From positions 1 to 45,389 of the forward strand of contig JARFTZ010000015.1 of NCBI GenBank assembly GCA_029289235.1: 45,389 bases of DNA, given 5' to 3'. Shown here one piece after another: positions 23,354 to 32,092 of this stretch (positions within the stretch are counted from its first letter, which is position 1; every line of letters begins with the position of its first letter). Position numbers and translations under genes: made by a program. Under the pieces are notes generated by a model. The model did no database searches and had not been told where the DNA came from. It saw only the letters and a list, made by a program, of their open reading frames with translations. The DNA is from Gammaproteobacteria bacterium. GTDB lineage: Bacteria; Pseudomonadota; Gammaproteobacteria; Burkholderiales; Rhodocyclaceae.

Positions 23354-24514
23354 ATGACTGGGATTTTTGAACAATTCTGGATCATGATGACCACCACCAC
23401 CGGGTTCTCGCAGATCACCGGTGGGATGGTCATGATGTGGGCGGTTTGCGCCGTCCTCTTCTATTGCGCCATCGTCAAGCAGTATGAGCCCTTGCTGCTG
23501 CTGCCGATCACCTTCGGTGCGCTGCTGGCCAACATCCCGACCATGGGGGTGTTGAACGAGCCGTTCGTCGATAACCTGGTGCACGTTCCGGGCGGGCTGT
23601 ATTACTACATTTCGCAGGGGATTCACCTGGAGCTCTTCCCGCCGATCATCTTTCTCGGTGTGGGCGCGCTGACCGACTTCGGTCCGCTGATCGCCAATCC
23701 GCGTACCCTGTTCCTTGGCGCGGCAGCTCAGCTCGGCATCTTTGCGACGATGTTCGTCGCGGTTGCCTCCGGGGTGTTCACGCCGGGTGAAGGCGCTTCC
23801 ATCGGTATCATCGGTGGCGCTGACGGCCCGACGTCGATCTTCACGGCGAACAAGCTGGCTGCTCACCTGATTGGGCCGATTGCGGTGGCTGCGTACACCT
23901 ACATGTCGCTGGTGCCGTTGATTCAACCGCCGATCATGACAGCGTTGACCACCGATGCCGAGCGGAAGATTCGCATGAAGACGCTTCGCCCGGTGGGCAA
24001 GCTCGAGCGGATTCTGTTTGCCATCGTGGTCATGGTGATCGTGTGTCTGGTCGTTCCGCCGGCTTCGCCGCTGATCGCCATGCTGATGCTGGGTAACATC
24101 ATGCGTGAGTCGGGTGTTGTCGAGCGTCTGACCAAGGCGTCCCAGAACGAAATCATCAATATCGTGACGATTTTCCTGGGTACCTCGGTGGGTCTGACCA
24201 TGGACGCGGCGAACTTCCTCAGCCCGAAAACGCTGATGATCATCTGTATCGGTGTTATCGCGTTTGCCGTGTCTACGGCGGGCGGGGTGTTGCTGGCCAA
24301 GCTGATGAACAAGCTGTCGCCGAGCAACCCGATCAACCCGCTGATCGGATCTGCCGGGGTTTCCGCGGTGCCGATGGCGGCTCGCGTTTCCCAGGTGGTT
24401 GGCGCCAAGTACGACAAGGGCAACTTCCTGCTGATGCACGCGATGGGGCCGAACGTTGCTGGCGTTATCGGGACGGCGGTCTGCGCGGGCTATTTCATCT
24501 CCCGCTTGGGTTGA
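23354..24514 (+). CDS. mmdB: Sodium-translocating decarboxylase beta subunit
   Basis: 386-residue polytopic membrane protein of the OadB/MmdB/GcdB family. It decarboxylates carboxybiotin and exports sodium ions, conserving the energy of decarboxylation as a sodium gradient. GGADGPTS (154-161) carries the essential Asp (D157). NPLIGSAGVSAVPMAARV and MGPNVAGVIGTA near the C-terminus are the other conserved family segments. It starts seven bases after the carrier gene. In propionate-forming bacteria this step completes the succinate-to-propionate route. Confidence 0.95.
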   Translation: MTGIFEQFWIMMTTTTGFSQITGGMVMMWAVCAVLFYCAIVKQYEPLLLLPITFGALLANIPTMGVLNEPFVDNLVHVPGGLYYYISQGIHLELFPPIIFLGVGALTDFGPLIANPRTLFLGAAAQLGIFATMFVAVASGVFTPGEGASIGIIGGADGPTSIFTANKLAAHLIGPIAVAAYTYMSLVPLIQPPIMTALTTDAERKIRMKTLRPVGKLERILFAIVVMVIVCLVVPPASPLIAMLMLGNIMRESGVVERLTKASQNEIINIVTIFLGTSVGLTMDAANFLSPKTLMIICIGVIAFAVSTAGGVLLAKLMNKLSPSNPINPLIGSAGVSAVPMAARVSQVVGAKYDKGNFLLMHAMGPNVAGVIGTAVCAGYFISRLG

Positions 24515-24549
24515 TGCATCAGGTATAACCCTCTGCAAAGTTCAGAGAC

Positions 24550-24584
24550 GGGCTTCGCCGCGCTGCGGTGGAGCCCTTTTTTTT
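24550..24584 (+). terminator. Rho-independent terminator of the decarboxylase operon
   Basis: A 12-bp stem pairs GGGCTTCGCCGC (24550-24561) with GCGGTGGAGCCC (24565-24576), with two G-U pairs and a three-base loop. Eight T follow (24577-24584). It lies 35 nt after the mmdB stop. Confidence 0.95.
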
Positions 24585-24616
24585 GGGGTGATTCGGTTGT
24601 CCGCCCCGCTCCCAGT

Positions 24617-24645
24617 TTGGCGAATCCGGTGGCGTGTAGTAGAAT
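24617..24645 (+). promoter_or_regulatory. Sigma-70 promoter of rpsB
   Basis: TTGGCG (24617-24622) and TAGAAT (24640-24645) are separated by exactly 17 bases. The predicted transcription start is near 24652, about 150 nt before the rpsB ATG. It is the best-looking sigma-70 promoter in the window, as expected for ribosomal-protein genes. Confidence 0.8.
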
Positions 24646-24651
24646 CTCGCG

Positions 24652-24801
24652 TCCTGCAAATTCGTGATAATGCAGAGCACGGTGGAATTGCCGTATCGCT
24701 AGGTTGATTCCGTCAAATCCTCACATTCGTCTATTCAAGGGTGCCCTTCTTTGGGCGTAGGTTGGCGAATGGTGGTTCAACCCTTACTAAAAGGTGCTTT
24801 T
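24652..24801 (+). promoter_or_regulatory. rpsB leader, possible S2 autoregulatory RNA
   Basis: About 150 nt of untranslated leader. Near its 3' end, AAGGGT (24737-24742) can pair with ACCCTT (24780-24785). Inside that stem GCCC (24743-24746) pairs with GGGC (24753-24756), giving a structured region ending about five bases before AAAGGTG (24790-24795). In E. coli, S2 represses rpsB-tsf through the leader. A similar role here is inferred from position and structure. Confidence 0.5.
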
Positions 24802-25545
24802 ATGTCAGTAACAATGCGTCAAATGCTGGAAGCGGGTGTCCATTTCGGGCACCAGACTCGCTTCTGGAATCCCAAGATGGCTCCGTACATTTTTGGGGCC
24901 CGTAGCAAGATTCATATCGTCAACCTTGAAAAGACGCTTGTGAAGTACAACGAAGCAATGGCTTTCGTGCGCAAGTTGGCAGCTAACAAGGGGACGATTC
25001 TTTTTGTCGGAACGAAGCGTCAGTCGCGCGAAATCATCGCCGAAGAGGCGTCGCGTTGCGACTCGCCGTTCGTTGATCAGCGCTGGCTGGGCGGGATGCT
25101 GACCAACTTCAAGACGGTCAAGCAGTCGACCAAGCGTCTCAAGGAAATGGAAGCCATGGTCGAGGATGGCTCGCTTGAAAAGCTTGGCAAAAAAGAGGCG
25201 TTGATGATGCAGCGCGAACTCGTCAAGCTGGAGAAATCGATCGGTGGCATCAAGGAAATGAACAGTCTGCCTGACGCGCTGTTCGTTATCGACGTGGGCT
25301 ATCACAAGATTGCGATTACCGAAGCCAACAAGCTGGGTATCCCGGTTATTGCCGTGGTCGACACCAACCACAATCCGGAAGGCATCGATTATGTGATTCC
25401 CGGAAACGATGATTCGTCGAGCGCCATCCGTCTTTACGCCCGTGGCGTCGCCGACGCGATCCTCGAGGGCCGAAGCCAGTTCGTCGAGGACATCATTGCC
25501 GCGACGTCGGATGACGAGTTCATCGAGGAATCCGAGTCGGAGTAA
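24802..25545 (+). CDS. rpsB: 30S ribosomal protein S2
   Basis: 247 residues. It opens [25 protein letters not shown], the invariant S2 start, and contains [19 protein letters not shown] and [20 protein letters not shown]2 binds at the head-body junction of the small subunit. ATG 24802 is chosen for family length and the ribosome-binding site. It is first in a long co-directional block and is followed by tsf, the universal bacterial order. Confidence 0.99.
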   Translation: MSVTMRQMLEAGVHFGHQTRFWNPKMAPYIFGARSKIHIVNLEKTLVKYNEAMAFVRKLAANKGTILFVGTKRQSREIIAEEASRCDSPFVDQRWLGGMLTNFKTVKQSTKRLKEMEAMVEDGSLEKLGKKEALMMQRELVKLEKSIGGIKEMNSLPDALFVIDVGYHKIAITEANKLGIPVIAVVDTNHNPEGIDYVIPGNDDSSSAIRLYARGVADAILEGRSQFVEDIIAATSDDEFIEESESE

Positions 25546-25591
25546 GCCTCCTTCTGATTGAGGGAATTCGAGATTTTGTTGAGACAAGGTG

Positions 25592-25609
25592 CGGCCGGGG
25601 TTCCGGCCG
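25592..25609 (+). other. rpsB-tsf intercistronic stem-loop
   Basis: CGGCCGG (25592-25598), loop GGTT, CCGGCCG (25603-25609). This is a perfect 7-bp GC-only stem with no T tract. It lies 23 nt before the tsf ATG and may set the ratio of S2 to EF-Ts by partial termination or RNA processing. Confidence 0.7.
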
Positions 25610-25632
25610 TGCCCGCAAGTGGAGATAGAAAA

Positions 25633-26529
25633 ATGGCGGCAATTACCGCAAGCATGGTGGCAGAACTGCGCGCAAAGACCGATGCGCCGATGATGGAGTG
25701 CAAGAAAGCGCTGACCGAGGCCGATGGAGATATGGGCAAGGCGGAAGAGATTCTCCGCGTGAAACTGGGGAACAAGGCGACGAAAGCCGCCGCCCGGATT
25801 ACCGCAGAGGGTCTGGTGGCGATCAGCATTTCGCCGGACGGCAAGCTCGGCTCGATCATCGAAGTCAATTGCGAGACGGACTTCGTTGCCAAGAACGATG
25901 AATTCATCGCCCTGACGAAAGCCTGTGCTGATCTCGTGGCAACCCACAATCCGGCGGATGTGGCCGCGCTGGCCGAGCTGCCCTGTGGAGAGGGTACCGT
26001 CGAATCGACCCGTACCGCGCTGGTCGGCAAGATCGGCGAAAACATGTCGGTTCGTCGTTTCGTTCGTGTTGAAGCCCAGGGCAAGCTGGTTTCGTATATC
26101 CATGGCGGCTCGAAAATCGCCGTGTTGCTGGACCTGGTCGGCGGCGATGAGCAGTTGGGCAAGGATCTGGCCATGCACATCGCGGCTTCCAAGCCCAAGG
26201 CGTTGAACGCCGAAGGCGTTCCCGCCGAATTGCTGGATACCGAGCGGCGTATCGCGATCGAAAAGGCGCGTGCGGACAACAAGCCGGAAGCAATGCTCGA
26301 GAAAATTGCAGAAGGTACGGTGCAGAAGTATCTCAAAGACGTGACCTTGCTTGCCCAGGTCTTCGTGAAGGCGGAAGATGGCAAACAGACCGTAGAGCAG
26401 TTGCTCAAGGCCAAAGGGGCATCGGTTGCCGGCTTTACGCTTTACGTCGTTGGCGAGGGGCTAGAGAAGCGCACCAATGATTTCGCCGCCGAAGTCGCTG
26501 CGCAGGCGGCGGCAGCTGCCAAAAACTAA
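25633..26529 (+). CDS. tsf: Elongation factor Ts
   Basis: 298 residues. Guanine-nucleotide exchange factor for EF-Tu. The N-terminal [26 protein letters not shown] is diagnostic, followed by [14 protein letters not shown]-type sequence (here [14 protein letters not shown]) and [23 protein letters not shown] 25633 is supported by GGAGAT six bases upstream. An upstream in-frame start would cross the intercistronic hairpin and add non-family residues. Confidence 0.99.
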   Translation: MAAITASMVAELRAKTDAPMMECKKALTEADGDMGKAEEILRVKLGNKATKAAARITAEGLVAISISPDGKLGSIIEVNCETDFVAKNDEFIALTKACADLVATHNPADVAALAELPCGEGTVESTRTALVGKIGENMSVRRFVRVEAQGKLVSYIHGGSKIAVLLDLVGGDEQLGKDLAMHIAASKPKALNAEGVPAELLDTERRIAIEKARADNKPEAMLEKIAEGTVQKYLKDVTLLAQVFVKAEDGKQTVEQLLKAKGASVAGFTLYVVGEGLEKRTNDFAAEVAAQAAAAAKN

Positions 26530-26553
26530 CCGACTGTAACCAAAGCCGCAGCC

Positions 26554-27282
26554 ATGACCGATACCACCGAAACCCCCAAGTTCAAACGGATTCTCCTCAA
26601 GTTGTCCGGCGAGGCGTTGATGGGCAATGATTCCTACGGAATCAACCGTCAAACCATCTCCGAGATCGTCGCTGAGGTCAAGAGCGTTGTCGACCTGGGG
26701 GTTCAGGTGGGGGTCGTCATCGGTGGTGGCAATATTTTCCGGGGTGTCGCTCCCGCGGCAAACGGGATGGATCGGGCGCAGGCCGACTACATGGGGATGT
26801 TGGCAACGGTGATGAACGGACTGGCGCTGCAGGATGCCATGCGGGTTGCCGGGATGGTTGCCCGGGTTCAGTCGGCGTTCAACATCGAACAGGTTGTCGA
26901 ACCTTATATTCGCGGGCGGGCCATCCGCTACCTGGAGCAGGGGCGTACGGTGATCTTCGCCGGCGGTACCGGTAATCCATTCTTTACCACCGATACCGCG
27001 GCTGCGCTCCGCGGAGCGGAAATCGGCGCAGAGATCGTCCTGAAGGCGACGAAGGTTGACGGGATTTATACCGCTGATCCGAAAAAGGATCCGTCCGCAA
27101 CGCGCTTCGACCGGATTACCTTCGACGAGGCGATTTCGCGCAATCTCGCGGTGATGGATACCACCGCGTTCGCCTTGTGCCGGGATCGCCAGTTGCCGAT
27201 CAATGTGTTCTCGATATTCAAGGCCGGGGCCCTCAAGCGCGTTGTTCTTGGCGAGAACGAGGGAACGTTGGTGTATTGCTGA
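26554..27282 (+). CDS. pyrH: Uridylate kinase
   Basis: 242 residues. Hexameric bacterial UMP kinase making UDP for RNA, DNA and UDP-sugar synthesis. [41 protein letters not shown] and [14 protein letters not shown] are the conserved blocks of the amino-acid-kinase fold as found in PyrH. It lies 24 nt after tsf and 10 nt before frr; the order tsf-pyrH-frr is highly conserved. No strong ribosome-binding site is seen before the ATG. Confidence 0.98.
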   Translation: MTDTTETPKFKRILLKLSGEALMGNDSYGINRQTISEIVAEVKSVVDLGVQVGVVIGGGNIFRGVAPAANGMDRAQADYMGMLATVMNGLALQDAMRVAGMVARVQSAFNIEQVVEPYIRGRAIRYLEQGRTVIFAGGTGNPFFTTDTAAALRGAEIGAEIVLKATKVDGIYTADPKKDPSATRFDRITFDEAISRNLAVMDTTAFALCRDRQLPINVFSIFKAGALKRVVLGENEGTLVYC

Positions 27283-27292
27283 GGAGAATGGA

Positions 27293-27853
27293 ATGTCGAT
27301 TGCCGATGTGAAAAAAAATGCCGAGCACAAGATGCAGAAGTCGCTGGAGGCGCTACGTGTGGATCTGACAAAGATCCGGACCGGGCGCGCGCACATCGGG
27401 TTGCTTGACCATGTGCAGGTCGATTATTACGGATCGATGGTTCCGGTGAATACGGTTGCCAACATCACGGTACTGGATCCGAGAACGCTTGGCGTCCAGC
27501 CATGGGAAAAGGGTATGGCGCAGAAGGTCGAAAAGGCGATCCGCGACTCCGACCTTGGGTTGAACCCAGCGTCGCAAGGCGACCTGATCCGTGTTCCAAT
27601 GCCCCCGCTCACCGAAGAACGTCGCCGTGACCTCATCAAGGTGGTCAAGCAGGAGTGCGAAGGGGCGCGCGTCGCGATGCGCAACCTGCGCCGTGATGCA
27701 AACGCGACGCTGAAGGACCTGCTCAAGAAGAAAGAGTGTTCCGAAGACGACGAGCGCCGCGCGCAGGATGACATCCAGAAACTGACGGACAAATTCGTCG
27801 CGGAAGTTGACAAGTTGTTCGCTCATAAAGAAACCGAACTGATGGCCATCTAG
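27293..27853 (+). CDS. frr: Ribosome recycling factor
   Basis: 186 residues. With EF-G it splits the post-termination ribosome. The conserved blocks include [46 protein letters not shown] and [21 protein letters not shown] 27293 is chosen because GAGGAG (27281-27286) sits just upstream and the length fits the family. Confidence 0.99.
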   Translation: MSIADVKKNAEHKMQKSLEALRVDLTKIRTGRAHIGLLDHVQVDYYGSMVPVNTVANITVLDPRTLGVQPWEKGMAQKVEKAIRDSDLGLNPASQGDLIRVPMPPLTEERRRDLIKVVKQECEGARVAMRNLRRDANATLKDLLKKKECSEDDERRAQDDIQKLTDKFVAEVDKLFAHKETELMAI

Positions 27854-27874
27854 GCCGCCGAAGGAATTCGGCTG

Positions 27875-28687
27875 ATGGGGGTTTTCTCCAGTTCAACGAA
27901 GATCGTGCCGAACATCTCGGATGTTCCGCGGCACGTCGCGATCATCATGGACGGCAATGGGCGCTGGGCGAAGAAGCGCTTTCTCCCGCGGTTTGCCGGT
28001 CATACCAGAGGTGTTGAAACGGTCCGGGAAATTGTCCGGCTTTGCCTTGAGCGTCGAATCAAGTACCTCACCCTCTTCGCTTTCAGTTCGGAGAACTGGC
28101 GGCGACCTCCCGAGGAGGTCGGCCTGCTCATGCAGTTGTTCGTCCGCGCCTTGCGGGGCGAGGTGTCCAAACTCGCGCGGAATGGCGTTCGCTTGAGAAT
28201 CATCGGCGATCTCTCGCGTTTCGATCCTGAATTGCAGGAATTGATAAGCGTATCCGAAGAGCAAACCGCCAAATGTGACAAGTTGACGCTGACTATCGCC
28301 GCCAATTACGGCGGGCGGTGGGATATCCTTCAAGCAGTGAATCGTCTTGTGGAAAGCCAGCCCGAAAAAGCTGGAAAGTGGGACGAAGAGGATCTGGCGC
28401 AGCATCTCGCCATGAGCTTTGCCCCGGAACCGGATTTGTTCATACGCACAGGTGGAGAAGAGCGAATCAGCAATTTCCTCCTCTGGCAGTTGGCTTATAC
28501 CGAGTTGTATTTCACCGATACGCTCTGGCCCGAGTTCGGAGCGGTAGCCTTTGACAAGGCATTGTCCTCGTTCAGGGCGCGCGAGCGTCGCTTTGGGCGA
28601 ACCAGCGAGCAACTGGTCCCCACAAAGGAAGAGGGCGATCAACTTGTCGGCTCGGGCACCACGGGGAACGTAAAGACCGATGCTTAG
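27875..28687 (+). CDS. uppS: Undecaprenyl diphosphate synthase (cis-prenyltransferase)
   Basis: 270 residues. It extends farnesyl diphosphate with isopentenyl units to the C55 lipid carrier for peptidoglycan and O-antigen synthesis. [16 protein letters not shown] has the catalytic Asp (D26). [24 protein letters not shown] and [24 protein letters not shown]-type sequence complete the signature. The C-terminus extends about 15-20 residues beyond the usual end with a Gly/Ser/Thr-rich tail. It overlaps cdsA by eight bases. Confidence 0.98.
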   Translation: MGVFSSSTKIVPNISDVPRHVAIIMDGNGRWAKKRFLPRFAGHTRGVETVREIVRLCLERRIKYLTLFAFSSENWRRPPEEVGLLMQLFVRALRGEVSKLARNGVRLRIIGDLSRFDPELQELISVSEEQTAKCDKLTLTIAANYGGRWDILQAVNRLVESQPEKAGKWDEEDLAQHLAMSFAPEPDLFIRTGGEERISNFLLWQLAYTELYFTDTLWPEFGAVAFDKALSSFRARERRFGRTSEQLVPTKEEGDQLVGSGTTGNVKTDA

Positions 28688-29522
28688 AGCGCGGATATTC
28701 ACCGCGATCGTCCTTCTGGGCGTTTTTCTCGGGGCAGTGTTCCACTTGCCGCCCGCCGGGTGGTTGGTGGGCACATCATTGGTTTCCGCTTTGGCTTTCT
28801 GGGAGTGGGGGGCTCTGATGAAGCGCTCCCCGCGTGAGCGGGTGATCGGCGCTACCGGCGCGTTCGCGATTTGTCTCGCCTTCGGGCTAGCGTTTCCCTC
28901 GATCTTCGTCGTCGCACCGGCGGGACCCGATACTGCTGTGACGCAAGCAATCGGACGCTGGTTCTACTGGCCAGCCGCCGTGTTCTGGTTGTTGGTCGTG
29001 CCGGTGTGGTTGAACCGGCGGTGGTCGTTGTCCAATCGTCTGCTCGGCTATGCGACGGGTATTCTGGTGATCTTTCCTTTCTGGGGGGCGTTGACGCAGT
29101 TACGGCAGTTCGGGGGGGTGTGGCTGCTTTCCGTCATGGTGGTGGTCTGGCTGGCCGATACCGCCGCGTACTTCACCGGCAGGGCTTTCGGTCGCCACAA
29201 ACTCGCGCCGGCCATCAGCCCCGGGAAAACATGGGAGGGGGCCGTGGGCGGCGGTGCGGCGGTTGTTCTCTACGGCATCTGTGTGTCATCGATATTGCCG
29301 GACGTCGTGCGCAGCAGTTTTCCCTTGCTGGTGATATCGCTGCTCGTGTTGGCCGCGACCAGCATAGTGGGCGACCTGTTCGAGTCTTTGCTCAAGCGAC
29401 AGGCCGGACTGAAAGACAGCAGCAATTTGCTTCCGGGGCATGGCGGGGTGCTCGACAGGATAGACAGCCTGACTTCCACCTTGCCGCTTGTTGCGCTGAT
29501 CTGGTTCAACGTCGGTTTTTGA
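28680..29522 (+). CDS. cdsA: Phosphatidate cytidylyltransferase
   Basis: 280-residue multi-pass membrane enzyme that makes CDP-diacylglycerol from phosphatidic acid and CTP, the branch point of phospholipid synthesis. Several hydrophobic helices precede the C-terminal signature, seen as [21 protein letters not shown] and [21 protein letters not shown], followed by a conserved DRIDSL metal-binding stretch. Its start lies within the last codons of uppS. Confidence 0.96.
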   Translation: MLRARIFTAIVLLGVFLGAVFHLPPAGWLVGTSLVSALAFWEWGALMKRSPRERVIGATGAFAICLAFGLAFPSIFVVAPAGPDTAVTQAIGRWFYWPAAVFWLLVVPVWLNRRWSLSNRLLGYATGILVIFPFWGALTQLRQFGGVWLLSVMVVVWLADTAAYFTGRAFGRHKLAPAISPGKTWEGAVGGGAAVVLYGICVSSILPDVVRSSFPLLVISLLVLAATSIVGDLFESLLKRQAGLKDSSNLLPGHGGVLDRIDSLTSTLPLVALIWFNVGF

Positions 29523-29536
29523 CTACGGGTTCGTCG

Positions 29537-30724
29537 ATGGTACAGAAGATTACGGTGCTCGGCTCGACGGGGTCGATCGGGGTCAGCACGCTTGACGTCA
29601 TCCGGCGGCATCCCGGGCGTTATGAAGTGGTGGCGCTTTGCGCTCACAGCCAGGTCGACCGGTTGTTCGAGCAATGTCTTGAGTTTCGGCCACAATATGC
29701 TGTTGTGCGCGATGCGCTGCTCGCCGAGACGTTGCGCGTGCGACTCGAGGCCAGTTCTTGTGCGACGCGTGTCGAGTCTGGCCCCGACGCCCTCGTGCGC
29801 ATGGCCGGGTTGCCCGAGGTCGACACGGTCATGGCTGCCATTGTCGGTGCGGCAGGCTTGCCGTCGACGCTGGCGGCGGCGGTCGCCGGAAAGCGCATCC
29901 TCCTGGCCAACAAGGAGGCGCTGGTCATGGCCGGCCCCGTCTTCATGCGATCGGTTCGCGAGCATGGCGCTGTGCTTTTGCCGATCGACAGCGAACACAA
30001 TGCCATTTTCCAGTCGCTTCCTGCGAACTATGGCGGCCGGCCCGGCGAGTGTGGCGTGGAGGGCATTTTGCTGACTGCCTCCGGCGGTCCATTCCGCAAT
30101 GCGCCGCTTGGCGACCTGGATATCGTGACACCCGATCAGGCCTGTGCGCACCCCAACTGGAGCATGGGGCGAAAAATATCGATCGACTCCGCGACGATGA
30201 TGAACAAGGGGCTGGAGATGATCGAGGCACATTGGTTGTTCAATGTGCCGGCCAGCAGGATCCAGGTCGTCGTGCATCCTCAGAGCGTGATCCACTCCCT
30301 GGTTCAATACATCGATGGCTCCGTGCTGGCGGAGTTGGGCAATCCGGACATGCGTACTCCGATCGCGCATGCGCTGGCCTACCCGGAGCGGATCGACGCC
30401 GGCGTGAAGCCGCTTGATCTGTTCGAGATTGCTTCGTTGCATTTCGAGCGTCCTGATTTCGAGCGGTTCCCGTGTCTTTCTCTCGCGTATCGCGCGCTGG
30501 AGGTTGGGCAGAGTTGCCCCGCAACGTTGAATGCGGCCAATGAGGTGGCCGTTGAGGCATTCCTGGGTGGAAAAATTCGCTTCACGGAGATTGCTCGGGT
30601 GATTTCGGAGACGCTCGATGCGGTGCCGGTCATACCGCTGAATTCGCTCGATGATGTTCTCGCCGCCGATGCGATGGCGCGAGCCAAGTCGGCCGGGATC
30701 GTCGAGCGATTGCCCGGAAGATGA
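29537..30724 (+). CDS. dxr: 1-deoxy-D-xylulose 5-phosphate reductoisomerase
   Basis: 395 residues. It converts DXP to 2-C-methyl-D-erythritol 4-phosphate with NADPH in the MEP isoprenoid pathway, feeding uppS nearby. [17 protein letters not shown] is the nucleotide-binding loop. [24 protein letters not shown] and [11 protein letters not shown] form the metal and substrate site, and [19 protein letters not shown] is diagnostic. ATG 29537 is chosen because it precedes the NADPH loop directly. Its stop overlaps rseP by four bases. Confidence 0.98.
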   Translation: MVQKITVLGSTGSIGVSTLDVIRRHPGRYEVVALCAHSQVDRLFEQCLEFRPQYAVVRDALLAETLRVRLEASSCATRVESGPDALVRMAGLPEVDTVMAAIVGAAGLPSTLAAAVAGKRILLANKEALVMAGPVFMRSVREHGAVLLPIDSEHNAIFQSLPANYGGRPGECGVEGILLTASGGPFRNAPLGDLDIVTPDQACAHPNWSMGRKISIDSATMMNKGLEMIEAHWLFNVPASRIQVVVHPQSVIHSLVQYIDGSVLAELGNPDMRTPIAHALAYPERIDAGVKPLDLFEIASLHFERPDFERFPCLSLAYRALEVGQSCPATLNAANEVAVEAFLGGKIRFTEIARVISETLDAVPVIPLNSLDDVLAADAMARAKSAGIVERLPGR

Positions 30725-32088
30725 ACAGTTTTCTCTTCTACCTGATGGCCTTCGCCCTGCTGTTGGGGGCATTGATCGTCGTGCATGAATTGGGGCATTA
30801 CCTCGTTGCGCGCTGGGCCGGGGTCAAGGTGCTGCGATTCTCCGTTGGATTTGGCCGCCCCCTGGTGATCAGGCGATTCGGAAAGGATCGAACCGAATGG
30901 GCCATCGGCCTGTTTCCACTCGGCGGCTACGTCAGAATGCTCGACGAAAGCGAGGGAGAGGTCGCGCCGCACGAGATCCATCGCAGTTTCAATCGGCAGA
31001 GCGTCGGAAAGCGCATGGCGATTGTCGCTGCCGGGCCGCTGGCCAACCTGCTTCTCGCCGTCGTTGTCTACTGGGGCTTGTTCATGGTCGGCGTCGAAGA
31101 ACTCAGGCCGGTGCTGGGGGCGCCTGTGGCAAGCAGTTCGGCGGCGCATGCCGGGATCGAGAACGGCGAGCGCGTTTTGAAAATCGGTGGCGAACCGATT
31201 GAAACATGGTCGCAAATGCGCTGGCATTTATTGAAATCGATGGTTGCGCACGACACTGTCGAACTTGAGGTGGTCAACTCCCGCAGTGAAATCAACTGGC
31301 GTCGCATCGATTTATCTGCTGCGCGAGACGCAGAGGGGGATGATCCAATTGCCCGACTCGGAATCCGCTTCTTTCGACCGGTCATCCGGCCTGTTGTAGG
31401 CAGTGTCAGCCAGGAAAGCCCCGCTGAAATGGCTGGCCTGCTCGCAGGAGACGAAATTGTCGGTGTCAATGGACAACCCATCGAATCGTGGTCGGATTTC
31501 GTTCAGGTTATCCGGTCATCGCCAGATGTTCCGTTGCAACTCGAAGTACTGCGCGGTGGGCAATACAAGACGTTGGCCATCACACCCAGAGAGATAGTGG
31601 ATGACAAGGGCGAAAGAATCGGACGAATCGGTGCTGCGGTGCGCGACGATGGTCGGGACAGGTCTGCGTTGTTTGTCACGGTTCGCCACGGGTTTCTTCC
31701 TGCGCTAGGGAAAGCGTTGACGGAAACGTGGGATCAATCGGTTTTCAGTGTTCGAATGATGGCGAAGATGGTGACGGGGGCATTGTCGCTGAAGAACATC
31801 AGCGGGCCGGTGACCATCGCCGACTATGCAGGGAAGTCCGCCCAGCTCGGTGTCGGTCCGTATCTCAAGTTTCTGGCGCTTGTCAGCATCAGCCTGGCGA
31901 TCCTCAATTTGCTGCCTATCCCGGTTCTGGATGGGGGGCATTTGCTGTATTATCTCGCGGAACTCATACGAGGCAGCCCCTTGCCGGAGCAGTACATGGC
32001 GATCGGCCAAAAGGTCGGATTGGCATTGCTTCTGATGCTCATGGCGTTTGCCTTCTACAATGACCTGACTCGATTGATCCCCGGTTGA
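30721..32088 (+). CDS. rseP: Site-2 intramembrane protease RseP
   Basis: 455 residues. Zinc metalloprotease of the inner membrane that cuts anti-sigma factor RseA after DegS to release sigma-E, and clears signal-peptide remnants. [15 protein letters not shown] carries the HExxH zinc site (H22, E23, H26), and [17 protein letters not shown] near the end supplies the third ligand Asp. Two PDZ domains lie between (about 115-200 and 205-290). It sits next to bamA, the usual arrangement, linking envelope stress to outer-membrane assembly. Confidence 0.97.
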   Translation: MNSFLFYLMAFALLLGALIVVHELGHYLVARWAGVKVLRFSVGFGRPLVIRRFGKDRTEWAIGLFPLGGYVRMLDESEGEVAPHEIHRSFNRQSVGKRMAIVAAGPLANLLLAVVVYWGLFMVGVEELRPVLGAPVASSSAAHAGIENGERVLKIGGEPIETWSQMRWHLLKSMVAHDTVELEVVNSRSEINWRRIDLSAARDAEGDDPIARLGIRFFRPVIRPVVGSVSQESPAEMAGLLAGDEIVGVNGQPIESWSDFVQVIRSSPDVPLQLEVLRGGQYKTLAITPREIVDDKGERIGRIGAAVRDDGRDRSALFVTVRHGFLPALGKALTETWDQSVFSVRMMAKMVTGALSLKNISGPVTIADYAGKSAQLGVGPYLKFLALVSISLAILNLLPIPVLDGGHLLYYLAELIRGSPLPEQYMAIGQKVGLALLLMLMAFAFYNDLTRLIPG

Positions 32089-32092
32089 CTCC

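Noticed and set aside
23294-24538. 414-codon open frame antisense to mmdB
   Set aside because: Arg/His/Gln-rich with no hydrophobic or domain pattern, an expected mirror of a membrane-protein gene.
24660-24735. tRNA-Leu-like words (GGTGGAATTG, GCTAGGTT) in the rpsB leader
   Set aside because: No matching acceptor stem, T-loop or anticodon arm can be folded around them, and they lie within the expected rpsB leader.
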